Positions 1-7,826 of a DNA stretch of 30,693 bases are shown one piece after another. This DNA is from CAYZPB01 sp964480445 (GTDB lineage Bacteria; Bacillota; Bacilli; Tepidibacillales; Tepidibacillaceae): the NCBI GenBank assembly GCA_964480445.1, contig CAYZPB010000005.1, forward strand, positions 1-30,693, in the 5' to 3' direction. Position 1 is the stretch's first letter. Every line of letters begins with the position of its first letter. The notes below the pieces were generated by a model. It was not told the DNA's origin. It did not search any database and saw only the letters and a program-made list of their open reading frames with translations. A program made the translations under genes and the position numbers.

Positions 1-389
1 ACAGCAAAACCTAGCTGCATCGAATTAGACATCGAGTCAATAAGCTTAATTCTAGCTGCCGGATATTCCTCAAGAATCATTCTTTTTACGAGCTCAGCAG
101 TTGAGTATGTACCGCTCATTTTTGCAGAGATAAAGATACCAACAATTTCGTTACCCTCTTTTACCTCACGTTCAAAAACTTGATAAAATTCAGCAACTGA
201 AGGCTGAGATGAGGTTGGAATCTTGGTCGATTCTGAGAATTTAGCGAAAAAATCAAAGTTGCTAATGCTACCCTCTTCAAAAACTTCATCTTCAAAAACA
301 ACACTTAGGGAAACAACGCCGATATCGTATTCATCTATAAGATTTTTCGGGATATATGAAGTACTATCTGTTATAATTTTAACTGCCAT
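1..389 (-). CDS. DegV family fatty-acid-binding protein, 3' part missing
   Basis: The reverse strand from an ATG at 389 reads MAVKIITDSTSYIPKNLI and stays open to the window edge (about 129 residues), so the C-terminal half lies outside. The ITDSTSYIP start, the PTSSQPS segment near residue 60 and a SAKMSGTYSTA segment near residue 90 are the conserved N-terminal motifs of DegV proteins. Known DegV proteins bind a fatty acid and, as FakB, present it to the FakA kinase for phospholipid synthesis. A GGGTGGTG ribosome site lies about 6 nt upstream. It is divergent from the lipoprotein gene at 526. A second DegV gene lies at 24900. The family call is firm; the lipid bound is unknown. Confidence 0.9.
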   Translation of the reverse strand, partial: MAVKIITDSTSYIPKNLIDEYDIGVVSLSVVFEDEVFEEGSISNFDFFAKFSESTKIPTSSQPSVAEFYQVFEREVKEGNEIVGIFISAKMSGTYSTAELVKRMILEEYPAARIKLIDSMSNSMQLGFA

Positions 390-525
390 TATTACACCAC
401 CCATTACATATTTTATGTTTTACTACACGATTATGATAACATAAATAGAAGAAATTAGTAAGTTTTGCAACTTTGTTTTACTAATATACGTCTAAATAGT
501 AAGAAAAGATTTAGGGGGGATAACT

Positions 526-1464
526 ATGATAAATAATAGAAAAAGATTATGGTATCGTTTTATACTAATACTCGCAATGCTGGCTTTGCTTGTAACATTT
601 GTTGGTTGTGGGGCCGATTCGTCGGTAGCGCAACAATATGATGAGGCCATAGATGGCGGTGGCATCATAGCTGAGTCAGGTCAATATCCTGGGGAATATC
701 CTGCGGCACCTGAGGGAGACAAGAGTGATTATGTCAATGATCAAAAAATTATTTATAATGGTCGTATCAGCATTGATGTAAATGACATTGAAGAAGCTAC
801 GACTGCGATTGAACAGACGGTGAAAAATGCGGGAGGCTTTTTATTAAATTCAACTAAGACCGAGAATGATCAACGTTTCTATGTTAGCTACGAATTTAAG
901 GTGCCAGTTACAGATATACATTCATTAATGGAAGAGATTGAGTCGTTAGAACTTGGTGTAGTAAAATACAACAATATTGATGGACGCGATGTAACAGAAG
1001 AGTACCAAGACATTAACTCTCGTCTAAAAGCAAAAAGAATCTATGAGGAAAGATTGTTAGAACTTTTTGCGCAGGCTGATAAAACAGAGGACCTGCTGCG
1101 AATTGCTAATGACCTTAGTTATGTTCAAGAAGAGATTGAATCTTTGGAAGGAAGACAGAAATACCTTGCTTACCATGCGGACAATTCAACACTTGCCGTA
1201 GAACTCTATCAGTATAAAAATCGCGTTGCACCTGCAGCTTCCAGCTGGACTAAAGCGATCGAAGGCTTAAAAATTACTATACAGAAGATTGGTACGGGCT
1301 TGGTTAGTTTTTTAATCTGGTTTGTCTCCTACCTACCAATTATTATTATTGTTGGTTTAGTTGCGACTGCTACTTGGTTCCTTGTAAGATTAAAACTTAA
1401 AAAAAGAAGAAAAGGTTTCAAAGATGTTGAACAAGAACTACTAAATAGTAATGACAGCAAATAA
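526..1464 (+). CDS. DUF4349-type lipoprotein with C-terminal membrane anchor
   Basis: A 312-residue protein with an N-terminal signal segment and lipobox (VTFVGCG, lipid Cys about residue 28). An acidic Gly/Pro-rich linker follows, then a domain with IIYNGRISIDVNDIEEA near residue 75, a long charged helical region (about 150-215) likely to be coiled coil, one membrane helix (about 255-287) and a basic cytoplasmic tail. This layout matches the DUF4349 family, whose function is not established. The start is supported by an AGGGGGGAT site about 5 nt before the ATG. A strong hairpin at 1488-1517 follows. It looks monocistronic. Its role may be at the envelope surface, but nothing here shows which. 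Confidence 0.82.
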   Translation: MINNRKRLWYRFILILAMLALLVTFVGCGADSSVAQQYDEAIDGGGIIAESGQYPGEYPAAPEGDKSDYVNDQKIIYNGRISIDVNDIEEATTAIEQTVKNAGGFLLNSTKTENDQRFYVSYEFKVPVTDIHSLMEEIESLELGVVKYNNIDGRDVTEEYQDINSRLKAKRIYEERLLELFAQADKTEDLLRIANDLSYVQEEIESLEGRQKYLAYHADNSTLAVELYQYKNRVAPAASSWTKAIEGLKITIQKIGTGLVSFLIWFVSYLPIIIIVGLVATATWFLVRLKLKKRRKGFKDVEQELLNSNDSK

Positions 1465-1487
1465 AGAATATAAGATAAAACAAAAAA

Positions 1488-1517
1488 GAAAGCATAGAGT
1501 AAAAACTCTATGCTTTC
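1488..1517. terminator. Bidirectional intrinsic terminator
   Basis: A perfect 13-bp inverted repeat (1488-1500 with 1505-1517, loop AAAA) lies between convergent genes. On the plus strand it is followed by TCCATTTTTATT. On the minus strand it is followed by a run of six T. It can therefore end the lipoprotein gene at 526-1464 and the FmdE-like gene at 1540-2328. Confidence 0.88.
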
Positions 1518-1539
1518 TCCATTTTTATTATTTCGTTAA

Positions 1540-2328
1540 TCAGTCTAGAACTTTTACTCGGAAGAATCCTGGTTGGTCTTGGTTCTTAAATGTATTCTCC
1601 GCTCGATCATTCCACCATTTTGTCCATGTAGCGCGATCTTCATCACTAATTGTTCCGTCCACTAAAGCAGCTTGAGCTTCAGTCATTTCGTCGCTAGCAC
1701 CTGGTTGTACCATACCCAAGTTGTAACCGACAGCTACTTTTTTACCAGTATCTGTTCTTTCAAAGATGTAATCAACTAATGGGAATAGATTATCAGTTTC
1801 TTCATCAGGATAAACCATCTTGTTTCTTCTGTTAGCATTCTCAGGGAAAGCACTTCCTGGGAATCCTGTTTCAGGAGCTGCACCAGTTAAGTATGTGAAT
1901 ATCTCACCAAATACTCCAATGTAGTACTGATCAGCTGGTCCTGGCATAGTGATTCTGATATCTCCACGTACAGGAGTCTCATCACCATAAAGTGCTTCCA
2001 TAGCTTTTTCTACTAAAACCCACGCTCCTGCAGTTGCCCCACAAGAGTGCCCAGAAAGTTTGACAACCTCTGAATAGTAATAAGGAACTTCAGCGTCTAC
2101 TTGTCCAAGAATCTCAAGGAATGGCTCTTTGAAAATTAATGGCTCAGGATCATTAATATAGTCCTGTTTCCAATCAACGCCACCAGCTTGTACAGGTGGC
2201 CCAGCTGGAGCAGCTGGTTCTTGCGGCCCTGCCGGCTCTTGTGGTTCTTCACCGTTTCCGCAACCAATTAATGTCATCGATAAACCTAAAATAAGAACTA
2301 AAGCAATAATTAAAACTTTTCTCTTCAA
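1540..2328 (-). CDS. Secreted FmdE-like (GHxC) domain lipoprotein
   Basis: A 262-residue protein starting at TTG 2328 behind a GGGGAGG site about 8 nt away. The signal peptide ends in a lipobox (LIGCG, Cys23), followed by a Pro/Glu/Ala-rich linker to about residue 48. The mature domain carries LSGHSCGATAGAWVLVEKA (GHSC at 93-96), PVRGDIRI, GPADQYYIGVFGEIFTYLTG and a C-terminal acidic helix ending in WWNDRAENTF. The GHxC start, the glycine-rich middle and the final W-x-x-R helix resemble the FmdE fold, named after a subunit region of formylmethanofuran dehydrogenase. Here it is an extracellular lipoprotein with no Fmd genes around. Cys96 and His94 may bind a metal or sulfur. The family assignment is moderate and the function is unknown. 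Confidence 0.6.
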   Translation of the reverse strand: MKRKVLIIALVLILGLSMTLIGCGNGEEPQEPAGPQEPAAPAGPPVQAGGVDWKQDYINDPEPLIFKEPFLEILGQVDAEVPYYYSEVVKLSGHSCGATAGAWVLVEKAMEALYGDETPVRGDIRITMPGPADQYYIGVFGEIFTYLTGAAPETGFPGSAFPENANRRNKMVYPDEETDNLFPLVDYIFERTDTGKKVAVGYNLGMVQPGASDEMTEAQAALVDGTISDEDRATWTKWWNDRAENTFKNQDQPGFFRVKVLD

Positions 2329-2357
2329 AACATTTACCTCCCCTTTAAAATATATTT

Positions 2358-2386
2358 AACATATATAGCTTAACACATGTTAACAA
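2358..2386 (-). promoter_or_regulatory. Candidate promoter and operator of the FmdE-like gene
   Basis: On the minus strand TTGTTA (2381-2386) and TATGTT (2358-2363) are separated by 17 nt. An inverted repeat TTAACA-n2-TGTTAA (2370-2383) fills part of the spacer and overlaps the -35 element. That is a position where a repressor would block RNA polymerase. I do not recognise the regulator. Confidence 0.45.
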
Positions 2387-2407
2387 AGTTTGAACTTAAC
2401 CTAGAGC

Positions 2408-2441
2408 AAACTTCATAAATTGTTCACAATATATGAAGTTT
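2408..2441 (-). other. Long imperfect hairpin at the end of fixX
   Basis: AAACTTCATA (2408-2417) pairs with TATGAAGTTT (2432-2441), and ATTG/CAAT pair inside after one mismatch. The hairpin begins at the fixX stop codon. It is not followed by a good T-run on the minus strand, so it may be a weak terminator or a 3' stabilising structure for the etf-fix message. Confidence 0.5.
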
Positions 2442-2736
2442 AACCGAGGCGGAAAACAACTCCCTTGCCGCCTTCTGGATAATTCCATTCAATATTGTCA
2501 TATGGACAAGCAATCCGGCAGGTACCACACTCATGGCAACCCTCATAACCAATAAACATTCGGTCACCTTCCCATTTATACGCCTCACCTGGGCAGACAA
2601 ATGTGCAGGTTTTTTCTTCACATTTTGTTAGGCAAATATTTATGTCTTTTATGCGAACATGTGATGTATCATCTGCTGCAAAACGCGTTAAATACTGTAA
2701 TTCCTCAATACTCAACTTTTTCTTTGCTTCCGACAT
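2440..2736 (-). CDS. fixX: FixX-like ferredoxin (EtfX)
   Basis: A 98-residue protein with two cysteine groups: C35-x3-C39-x4-C44-x3-C48-P and C67-x2-C70-x2-C73-x3-C77-P. The second is a classical [4Fe-4S] motif; the first could hold another cluster. It matches FixX, the small ferredoxin that works with FixC. Its start overlaps the fixC stop by one base (TAATG), so the two are translationally coupled. It is the last gene of etfB-etfA-fixC-fixX. The expected role is to pass electrons between the EtfAB flavins, FixC and the quinone pool at the inner face of the membrane. Confidence 0.93.
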   Translation of the reverse strand: MSEAKKKLSIEELQYLTRFAADDTSHVRIKDINICLTKCEEKTCTFVCPGEAYKWEGDRMFIGYEGCHECGTCRIACPYDNIEWNYPEGGKGVVFRLG

Positions 2737-4028
2737 TATTTCACCGCCTTAAATAAACGAAATACATCTCGTCCTGTTTTTATTAAACCTTGCTCTTTAA
2801 TCATAGCCATTATTTTCTTCTGTTTGTCCCATTTAGACATACCGTCAACAGTAAAGAATTCACTTAATGCCTGACCAATCATTGGCATATAAACTCCGAA
2901 GTAATCAGGGTTATTACCAATTACACTCATTGTATCTTTATATTTTTTCAAATCTTGACCAACAAAACTCTTCATCAAGTTTTCCTTATAGCTAGAAAGA
3001 ATGTTTTCCGAGTAATCATTGAGTTCATGTGCCCGAATAGCTGCGTCAGCAGCCATTATTCCAGACTGAATCGCTAAATTTGAACCTTCGCGATGTAAGC
3101 CATTAACTAATTGTGCAGCATCACCGCAGATCATCACGCCATGTCCAACCAATCTAGGTATCGAGTGATAACCACCCTCCGGAATCATATGCGCCAGATA
3201 TTCGTTTTCAACGCCACCTTCAATAATTTTTCGAATAATCGGGTGAAGCTTAAACTCTTCAAGTAAATCATGTGGTTTTTTTCCACTTTTGTTTAAATCG
3301 GAAATCATCGTTCCCACACCAATGCTAATGCTTTTTTTATTGGTATAAATAAAAGATGTTCCCAGCATACCTTGCGTTGATTCACCGAAAACCTCGATTG
3401 TTGCACCCTGTCCCTTTTCTAGCATAAAGCGGTCTTCTATCGTCTCAGCTGGTAAATCAATAATCTGCATCGCAGTTATTGCCATTTCGCTTGGTTTAAA
3501 GGCTTTACGATAACCTAATTGCTTGGCTAGTAATGAGTTTACACCATCTGCAACAATAACTAAGTCAGCATAAAGATTACCATCTGGCCGACCAGTTTTC
3601 ACACCGATCGCACGACCATCTTCAACAATAACCTCTTCAACCACTGTCTCATTGATTAAAAGTGTACCTTGCTCCACTGCCTTTTTAGCAAACCATTGGT
3701 CAAACTTAGCACGATAAACTGTATAGTTATTATGTGGGGGATTATCCCACTCTAAATCACGATATCCGATTTTAAAGTTATTATCAGCACCAAGTACCCA
3801 GTAATTTTGCTCAATTACAGGTCGCTCCCAAGGTGCATCCTCTATAAACTCTGGTACAAGGTCAGCAATGGGATAACGATAAAGAACCCCACCCATAACA
3901 TTTTTAGCGCCAGGATATTCGCCACGCTCGATCATAACCACATTTAAACCAGCTTTTGCCATTTTATAGGCAGCAGCGGAACCAGCTGGACCAGCACCAA
4001 CAACTATTGCATCAAACTTCTCAGCCAT
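2736..4028 (-). CDS. fixC: FixC-type FAD oxidoreductase (ETF:quinone oxidoreductase, EtfC)
   Basis: A 430-residue flavoprotein. The N-terminus has the dinucleotide fold motif VGAGPAGSAAAYKMAKAG followed by MIERGE. A GVKTGRPDGNLYADLVIVADG segment (about 150-170) and GHGVMICGDAAQLVNGLHREG (about 295-315) are typical of the FixC/ETF-QO and geranylgeranyl reductase family. ETF-QO of mitochondria fuses this protein with its ferredoxin; here the ferredoxin is the separate downstream FixX. The ATG at 4028 lies inside the end of etfA (8-nt overlap), which fixes the operon order. It likely transfers electrons from EtfAB to menaquinone. The family is sure; the direction of flow is inferred. Confidence 0.93.
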   Translation of the reverse strand: MAEKFDAIVVGAGPAGSAAAYKMAKAGLNVVMIERGEYPGAKNVMGGVLYRYPIADLVPEFIEDAPWERPVIEQNYWVLGADNNFKIGYRDLEWDNPPHNNYTVYRAKFDQWFAKKAVEQGTLLINETVVEEVIVEDGRAIGVKTGRPDGNLYADLVIVADGVNSLLAKQLGYRKAFKPSEMAITAMQIIDLPAETIEDRFMLEKGQGATIEVFGESTQGMLGTSFIYTNKKSISIGVGTMISDLNKSGKKPHDLLEEFKLHPIIRKIIEGGVENEYLAHMIPEGGYHSIPRLVGHGVMICGDAAQLVNGLHREGSNLAIQSGIMAADAAIRAHELNDYSENILSSYKENLMKSFVGQDLKKYKDTMSVIGNNPDYFGVYMPMIGQALSEFFTVDGMSKWDKQKKIMAMIKEQGLIKTGRDVFRLFKAVK

Positions 4029-5049
4029 TTGCTTCTACACCATCCTCTACTACCGTCTTCTTTAACTCCTCAATTAATTTAGGCACGATTTCAAAAGCAT
4101 CGCCTACTATTCCATAGGTACAACTTTCGAAAATTTTCGCGTCAGGATCTCTATTGATTGCGATTACTACATCAGCATTCTCCATACCAACTACATGTTG
4201 AACCGCCCCAGAAATCCCAATCGCAAAATAAAGTTTAGGAGCAACCGTTGTACCCGTCTGTCCAACCTGATGTTTATGGTTAATCCAACCAGATTCAACG
4301 GCATCACGAGATGCGCCTACCGCGGCCCCGAGAACTTCAGCTAGATCACTAATCATTTTGAAACCCTCTTCATCTTGCATGCCCTTACCGCCTGCTACTA
4401 TAATGTCCGCATCGGCAATTGAAAGTTCATCGCTTATTTCTTTTACAAGTTCAATTACTTTAGTCTGTAATTTATTTTCATCTATAACAACCTTCTCCTC
4501 GATAACCTCACCAGTACGGCCAATCTCGGGTTTTAAAGCCTTCATAACACGCGGACGAACTGATGCCATCTGCGGCCGATGCTTTTTACAAAGAATTGTA
4601 GCCATAATATTCCCACCCATTGCTGGACGTGAAGCTTCAAGTAGCTTAGTTTCTTCATTAATGTCCAATCGCGTACAGTCAGCGGTTAAGCCTGTCTCTA
4701 ATGAGGTAGCAACTATGCTTGCTAAATCGCGACCAATAATTGTTGCGCCAAAAAACAGAATTTCCGGCTTATATTTTTCTGCCACATGCACAACTGCATG
4801 CTGATATGTTTCAGAACGATATTGTTCAAACACAGGGTCATCTACAAGGTAAACTATATCTGCACCGTGCTCAAATAATGTCTGTGTAAGATGTTTAACA
4901 TTATTACCTACTAGTATTCCGGAAAGCTTTACATTAAGCTTGTCAGCTAGTTCTCTACCAGCACCAAGCAGTTCAAGTGATACGTGCTCAAGCTCGCCAT
5001 CGCTCTGCTCAATGTAAACAGCTACTCCCTGATATTCTTTTTCTGCCAC
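4021..5049 (-). CDS. etfA: Electron transfer flavoprotein alpha subunit (FixB)
   Basis: 342 residues from a GTG at 5049. I choose that start because AAGGAGG lies about 9 nt upstream and etfB ends at 5051; a longer reading from 5085 would run back into etfB. The C-terminal FAD domain is clear: AAVGASRDAVESGW, HQVGQTGTTVAPKLYFAIG, GISGAVQHVVGMENADVVIAIN and DPDAKIFESCTYGIVGD (about 245-320). The N-terminal domain is the usual Rossmann-like fold for contact with EtfB. It pairs with EtfB and hands electrons to FixC/FixX encoded just downstream. Overlap with fixC suggests coupled translation. Confidence 0.94.
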   Translation of the reverse strand: MAEKEYQGVAVYIEQSDGELEHVSLELLGAGRELADKLNVKLSGILVGNNVKHLTQTLFEHGADIVYLVDDPVFEQYRSETYQHAVVHVAEKYKPEILFFGATIIGRDLASIVATSLETGLTADCTRLDINEETKLLEASRPAMGGNIMATILCKKHRPQMASVRPRVMKALKPEIGRTGEVIEEKVVIDENKLQTKVIELVKEISDELSIADADIIVAGGKGMQDEEGFKMISDLAEVLGAAVGASRDAVESGWINHKHQVGQTGTTVAPKLYFAIGISGAVQHVVGMENADVVIAINRDPDAKIFESCTYGIVGDAFEIVPKLIEELKKTVVEDGVEANG

Positions 5050-5050
5050 T

Positions 5051-5869
5051 CTATTCAGCCTCCTTCGCAAACAACCCATGGTCATCAGTAAGTCTGCTGA
5101 TAACTTGGGTAACTACTTCATCAACAGAACCTTCTAATATTTCACCAACTGATTGTTTTGGTGGAGCGAAAATTTTGCTAACTACTGTCGGTGACCCTTT
5201 AAATCCAAGCTTCTCTTTGTCAACATCCATATTCTCAGTTGTCCAGACAAGAGGAGCATATCTTGCAGCCTTAATCATATTCGGTAGAGGCGAATAGGTT
5301 AAATCATTAATTTCACGTTCTACAGTAATTAAGCAAGGCAGTGCTGATTGAATAACCTCATGTCCACCGTCGCGTCTTCTCCTCACAGTAATAAGGCGAT
5401 TTTCCTTATCAAACTCTATAATCTTATCTACCTGTGTCAGAACCGGAATTTGTAATCTACGAGCAATGCCTGGGCCAACCTGGGCTGTATCTCCATCAAT
5501 CGCTTGCTTGCCAGTAAAAATTAAATCTACCGGATCCTCCTCATGAATCTTCCTGATAGTCTGTGTTAGTGCATAGCTTGTTGCTAAGGTATCTGCACCG
5601 GCAAAAGCTCTATCGGTAATTACCACACCACTATCTGCACCTAACTCAATTGCTTTTTTAACAACGGCTTCAGCCATTGGTGGTCCCATGGTAATAACAG
5701 TTACTTTACCACCTGTTTCATTCTTTAATCTTACTGCTTCTTCAACTGCATGCGCATCAAATGGATTTAAAATAGTCGGTGCGCTTCTGCGATCAAGAGC
5801 ATTGGTTACTGGATCCAGTTTAACTTCGCTTGTGTCTGGCACCTGTTTAATGCAAACCAAATAATGCAT
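5051..5869 (-). CDS. etfB: Electron transfer flavoprotein beta subunit (FixA)
   Basis: A 272-residue protein beginning MHYLVCIKQVPDTSEVKLDP, typical for EtfB. GKQAIDGDTAQVGPGIA (about 120-136) is the nucleotide-binding loop, holding AMP or, in bifurcating members, a second FAD. DAHAVEEAVRLK near residue 38 and VRRRRDGGHEVIQSALPCLITVE near 165 are further family blocks. An AAGGAGGGTGAGAG site precedes the ATG. It is the first gene of the four-gene operon; only one base separates it from etfA. Co-transcription with fixC and fixX is the layout called EtfABCX, some members of which bifurcate electrons from NADH to menaquinone and ferredoxin. Which type this is cannot be decided by eye. Confidence 0.94.
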   Translation of the reverse strand: MHYLVCIKQVPDTSEVKLDPVTNALDRRSAPTILNPFDAHAVEEAVRLKNETGGKVTVITMGPPMAEAVVKKAIELGADSGVVITDRAFAGADTLATSYALTQTIRKIHEEDPVDLIFTGKQAIDGDTAQVGPGIARRLQIPVLTQVDKIIEFDKENRLITVRRRRDGGHEVIQSALPCLITVEREINDLTYSPLPNMIKAARYAPLVWTTENMDVDKEKLGFKGSPTVVSKIFAPPKQSVGEILEGSVDEVVTQVISRLTDDHGLFAKEAE

Positions 5870-5921
5870 CTCTCACCCTCCTTATAATCCTCAAGTTTAT
5901 TATTTTAAACAATTTAAACTA

Positions 5922-5948
5922 ATTATATCATAGAAATAAAAACTGCAA
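5922..5948 (-). promoter_or_regulatory. Candidate promoter of the etf-fix operon
   Basis: A perfect TATAAT (minus strand, 5922-5927) lies upstream of etfB. A TTGCAG element (5943-5948) sits 15 nt before it, slightly closer than ideal. The -10 is convincing and the -35 less so. Confidence 0.4.
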
Positions 5949-5970
5949 GCATCTCCTGATGTTTTCTATT

Positions 5971-7047
5971 CTAATCATTAATTAAGATCCCTATTTCCTC
6001 TTCACTTAAAGAGATTTCGAAAAATAACTCAAAAAATTCGTCAACCTGGTCGTAAATCGATATTTGATATATTTCTGGGTATAAAAGATTACCCAGCCAT
6101 TGTAGTCCAAGATATCGCATGACAGTTGGAGGTTGGCTTAACCAGTCGAATGGTCCATAAGGTATTTCATAGATACGCTTTTCCTGAACAGCTTCAATTT
6201 GTGACCATCGTCTATCAGACATAATTTCATCTAACAAGTCCGGATTGTGACTTGACTTGCTACTTAAAATAATAATTTCTGGATTCCACCCCAGCAACTC
6301 CTCAATTGCAATCTCTACTCTACGTAAATCTTGGTTCCCACCCAACTTAACCACATTGTCGCCACCAACCAGGTCAAGAACCTCCAAATTAATTGAACCG
6401 GCTGGCATTGTTTCTAAACCGTTAGCACCGGCTCCATAGTAGACACGTTTTTTCGATTCAGGTGCTACTTCTTTGCTATTAGCAATCACTTTTTTGTAAG
6501 CAGCTTCGCTGTAGTTGGCAAGTGCATCAGATCGCTCCTCACAGTCAAGTAGTTCACCAAGAAAACGATATGTATCTGCCTGTTTAGCGATACTTCCATC
6601 GAGCAGGATAACCGGAATCCCTAATAGACGCGTAATTTCATCCGATTCATCAATGTATCTATCATTAATATCTCCCATATTAATAATTAGGTCTGGTTCC
6701 ATTTTTAGAATTTCTTCCATATTTGCCGAACTAGTCCCCTGCCATCGACCTAAAATCGGTAAATTGCGATATTCTTCTTTTATAAACTGATCAAACGATT
6801 CAGTCATTTCATTCCAGCCGATAAGTTTTTCTGGTGCTAATGTGTACAAAAAAATCGAACCTATTGTATGAGTTGCATAGATGCTGTCAATTGATTGTGG
6901 CACCTGCACTTCGCGCCCCGCCATATCTACAATATACTTGAATTCATCCTCGCTATCATTCGGTGCAAGCGTGTTGACATCACAGGCGACCAAGCCAATT
7001 GTCACTATTAAAATAATTGTAATAATAAGTATTTTTTTACTTCTCAT
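5971..7047 (-). CDS. ABC transporter substrate-binding lipoprotein (BtuF/FecB fold), probable molybdate/tungstate binder
   Basis: 358 residues from ATG 7047 (a TTG codon directly before it is less well spaced from GGAGGAG). The signal peptide ends in a lipobox (IGLVACD). The domain start YIVDMAGREVQVPQSIDSIYA and the later NLEVLDLVGGDNVV and NPEIIILSS blocks are those of the periplasmic-binding family for iron complexes, cobalamin and, in MolA-like members, molybdate or tungstate. It is the last gene of a permease-ATPase-binder operon governed by the Moco-type riboswitch at 8929-9042. That control and the nearby mobA make an oxyanion of Mo or W the best guess; protein motifs alone do not set the ligand. 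Confidence 0.85.
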   Translation of the reverse strand: MRSKKILIITIILIVTIGLVACDVNTLAPNDSEDEFKYIVDMAGREVQVPQSIDSIYATHTIGSIFLYTLAPEKLIGWNEMTESFDQFIKEEYRNLPILGRWQGTSSANMEEILKMEPDLIINMGDINDRYIDESDEITRLLGIPVILLDGSIAKQADTYRFLGELLDCEERSDALANYSEAAYKKVIANSKEVAPESKKRVYYGAGANGLETMPAGSINLEVLDLVGGDNVVKLGGNQDLRRVEIAIEELLGWNPEIIILSSKSSHNPDLLDEIMSDRRWSQIEAVQEKRIYEIPYGPFDWLSQPPTVMRYLGLQWLGNLLYPEIYQISIYDQVDEFFELFFEISLSEEEIGILIND

Positions 7048-7073
7048 CAATAATCTCCTCCTATTATGATAAA

Positions 7074-7826
7074 TTAATCGAGTTTAGCATAAACTCGTTG
7101 GTCAGAAAATTGTATGTTCACACCATACAATTGAAACAGATTTTTCTCGGTAACTACTTCATGCGGTTGACCAAAAGATTTAATTTCTCCCGAACTTAAT
7201 ATTGCAACAGTATCTGCAAACTGTAATGCATGATCAGGATTATGTGTTGACATTAGTATCGTTGTGCCCTTATCAGCCAGCTTCCTTATATGTAGCAAAA
7301 CTTTAATTTGATTTCCAAAGTCTAGGTTAGCCGTCGGTTCATCCATTATTAGAACTTTTGGTTGCTGTGCTAATGATCGAGCAATCAATACCAACTGCCG
7401 CTCCCCGCCACTAATCTCGGTATATATTTTGTCACGCAATTCTAAAATTCCCAGAGTCTTTAAGGCTTCCTCTGCAATCATATAGTCCTTTTCCTGAGGC
7501 ACCCAATGAATTTTCAGGTGCGCACTTCTTCCCATTAGTACAACATCGATTACTTGGTAGGGAAAAGGCGGAGTATGTTGTTGCGGCACATAGCCAACCT
7601 GTTGAGCTATTCGATCGCGTGGCCAGTGTTTGATATCCTCTTTTGTTAAAAGCACCTTCCCCTCCTCTGCCTGGTAAAGATTGAGTATCGTTTTAAAGAG
7701 CGTGGTCTTACCAGAACCGTTAACACCTAGCAAGGTAAAGAATTGACCCCTACCGACTGCAAATGAAACATCACGAAATATCTGCCTCTTGCCGAAACTA
7801 TAACTTATATTTTGAAGCTCAATCAT
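7074..7826 (-). CDS. ABC transporter ATP-binding protein (FecE/BtuD type, MolC-like)
   Basis: About 250 residues from ATG 7826, which overlaps the permease stop as ATGA; GAGGAGGGG lies upstream at suitable distance. Walker A is GVNGSGKTT (about 34-42), the Q-loop is YVPQQH, the signature is ISGGERQ, Walker B is VLIMDEP, and the switch His lies in STHNPDH. All catalytic motifs are intact. It energises the FecCD-type permease encoded just upstream and works with the binding lipoprotein downstream. The operon lies behind a Moco-type riboswitch, so import of molybdate or tungstate is inferred rather than iron or cobalamin. Confidence 0.9.
   Translation of the reverse strand: MIELQNISYSFGKRQIFRDVSFAVGRGQFFTLLGVNGSGKTTLFKTILNLYQAEEGKVLLTKEDIKHWPRDRIAQQVGYVPQQHTPPFPYQVIDVVLMGRSAHLKIHWVPQEKDYMIAEEALKTLGILELRDKIYTEISGGERQLVLIARSLAQQPKVLIMDEPTANLDFGNQIKVLLHIRKLADKGTTILMSTHNPDHALQFADTVAILSSGEIKSFGQPHEVVTEKNLFQLYGVNIQFSDQRVYAKLD

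Noticed and set aside
1451..1675. Plus-strand frame running from the lipoprotein end into the FmdE-like gene
   Set aside because: It runs through the terminator hairpin and antisense to a real gene.
2366..2390. Rex-type operator (TTGTTAA-n4-TTAACAA) before the FmdE-like gene
   Set aside because: The left half matches, but the right half reads TGTTAAG, which does not complete the site.
4358..5297. Long plus-strand open frames opposite etfA and etfB
   Set aside because: Shadows of strongly coding minus-strand genes, Ser-rich and low in plausible structure, with no ribosome sites.
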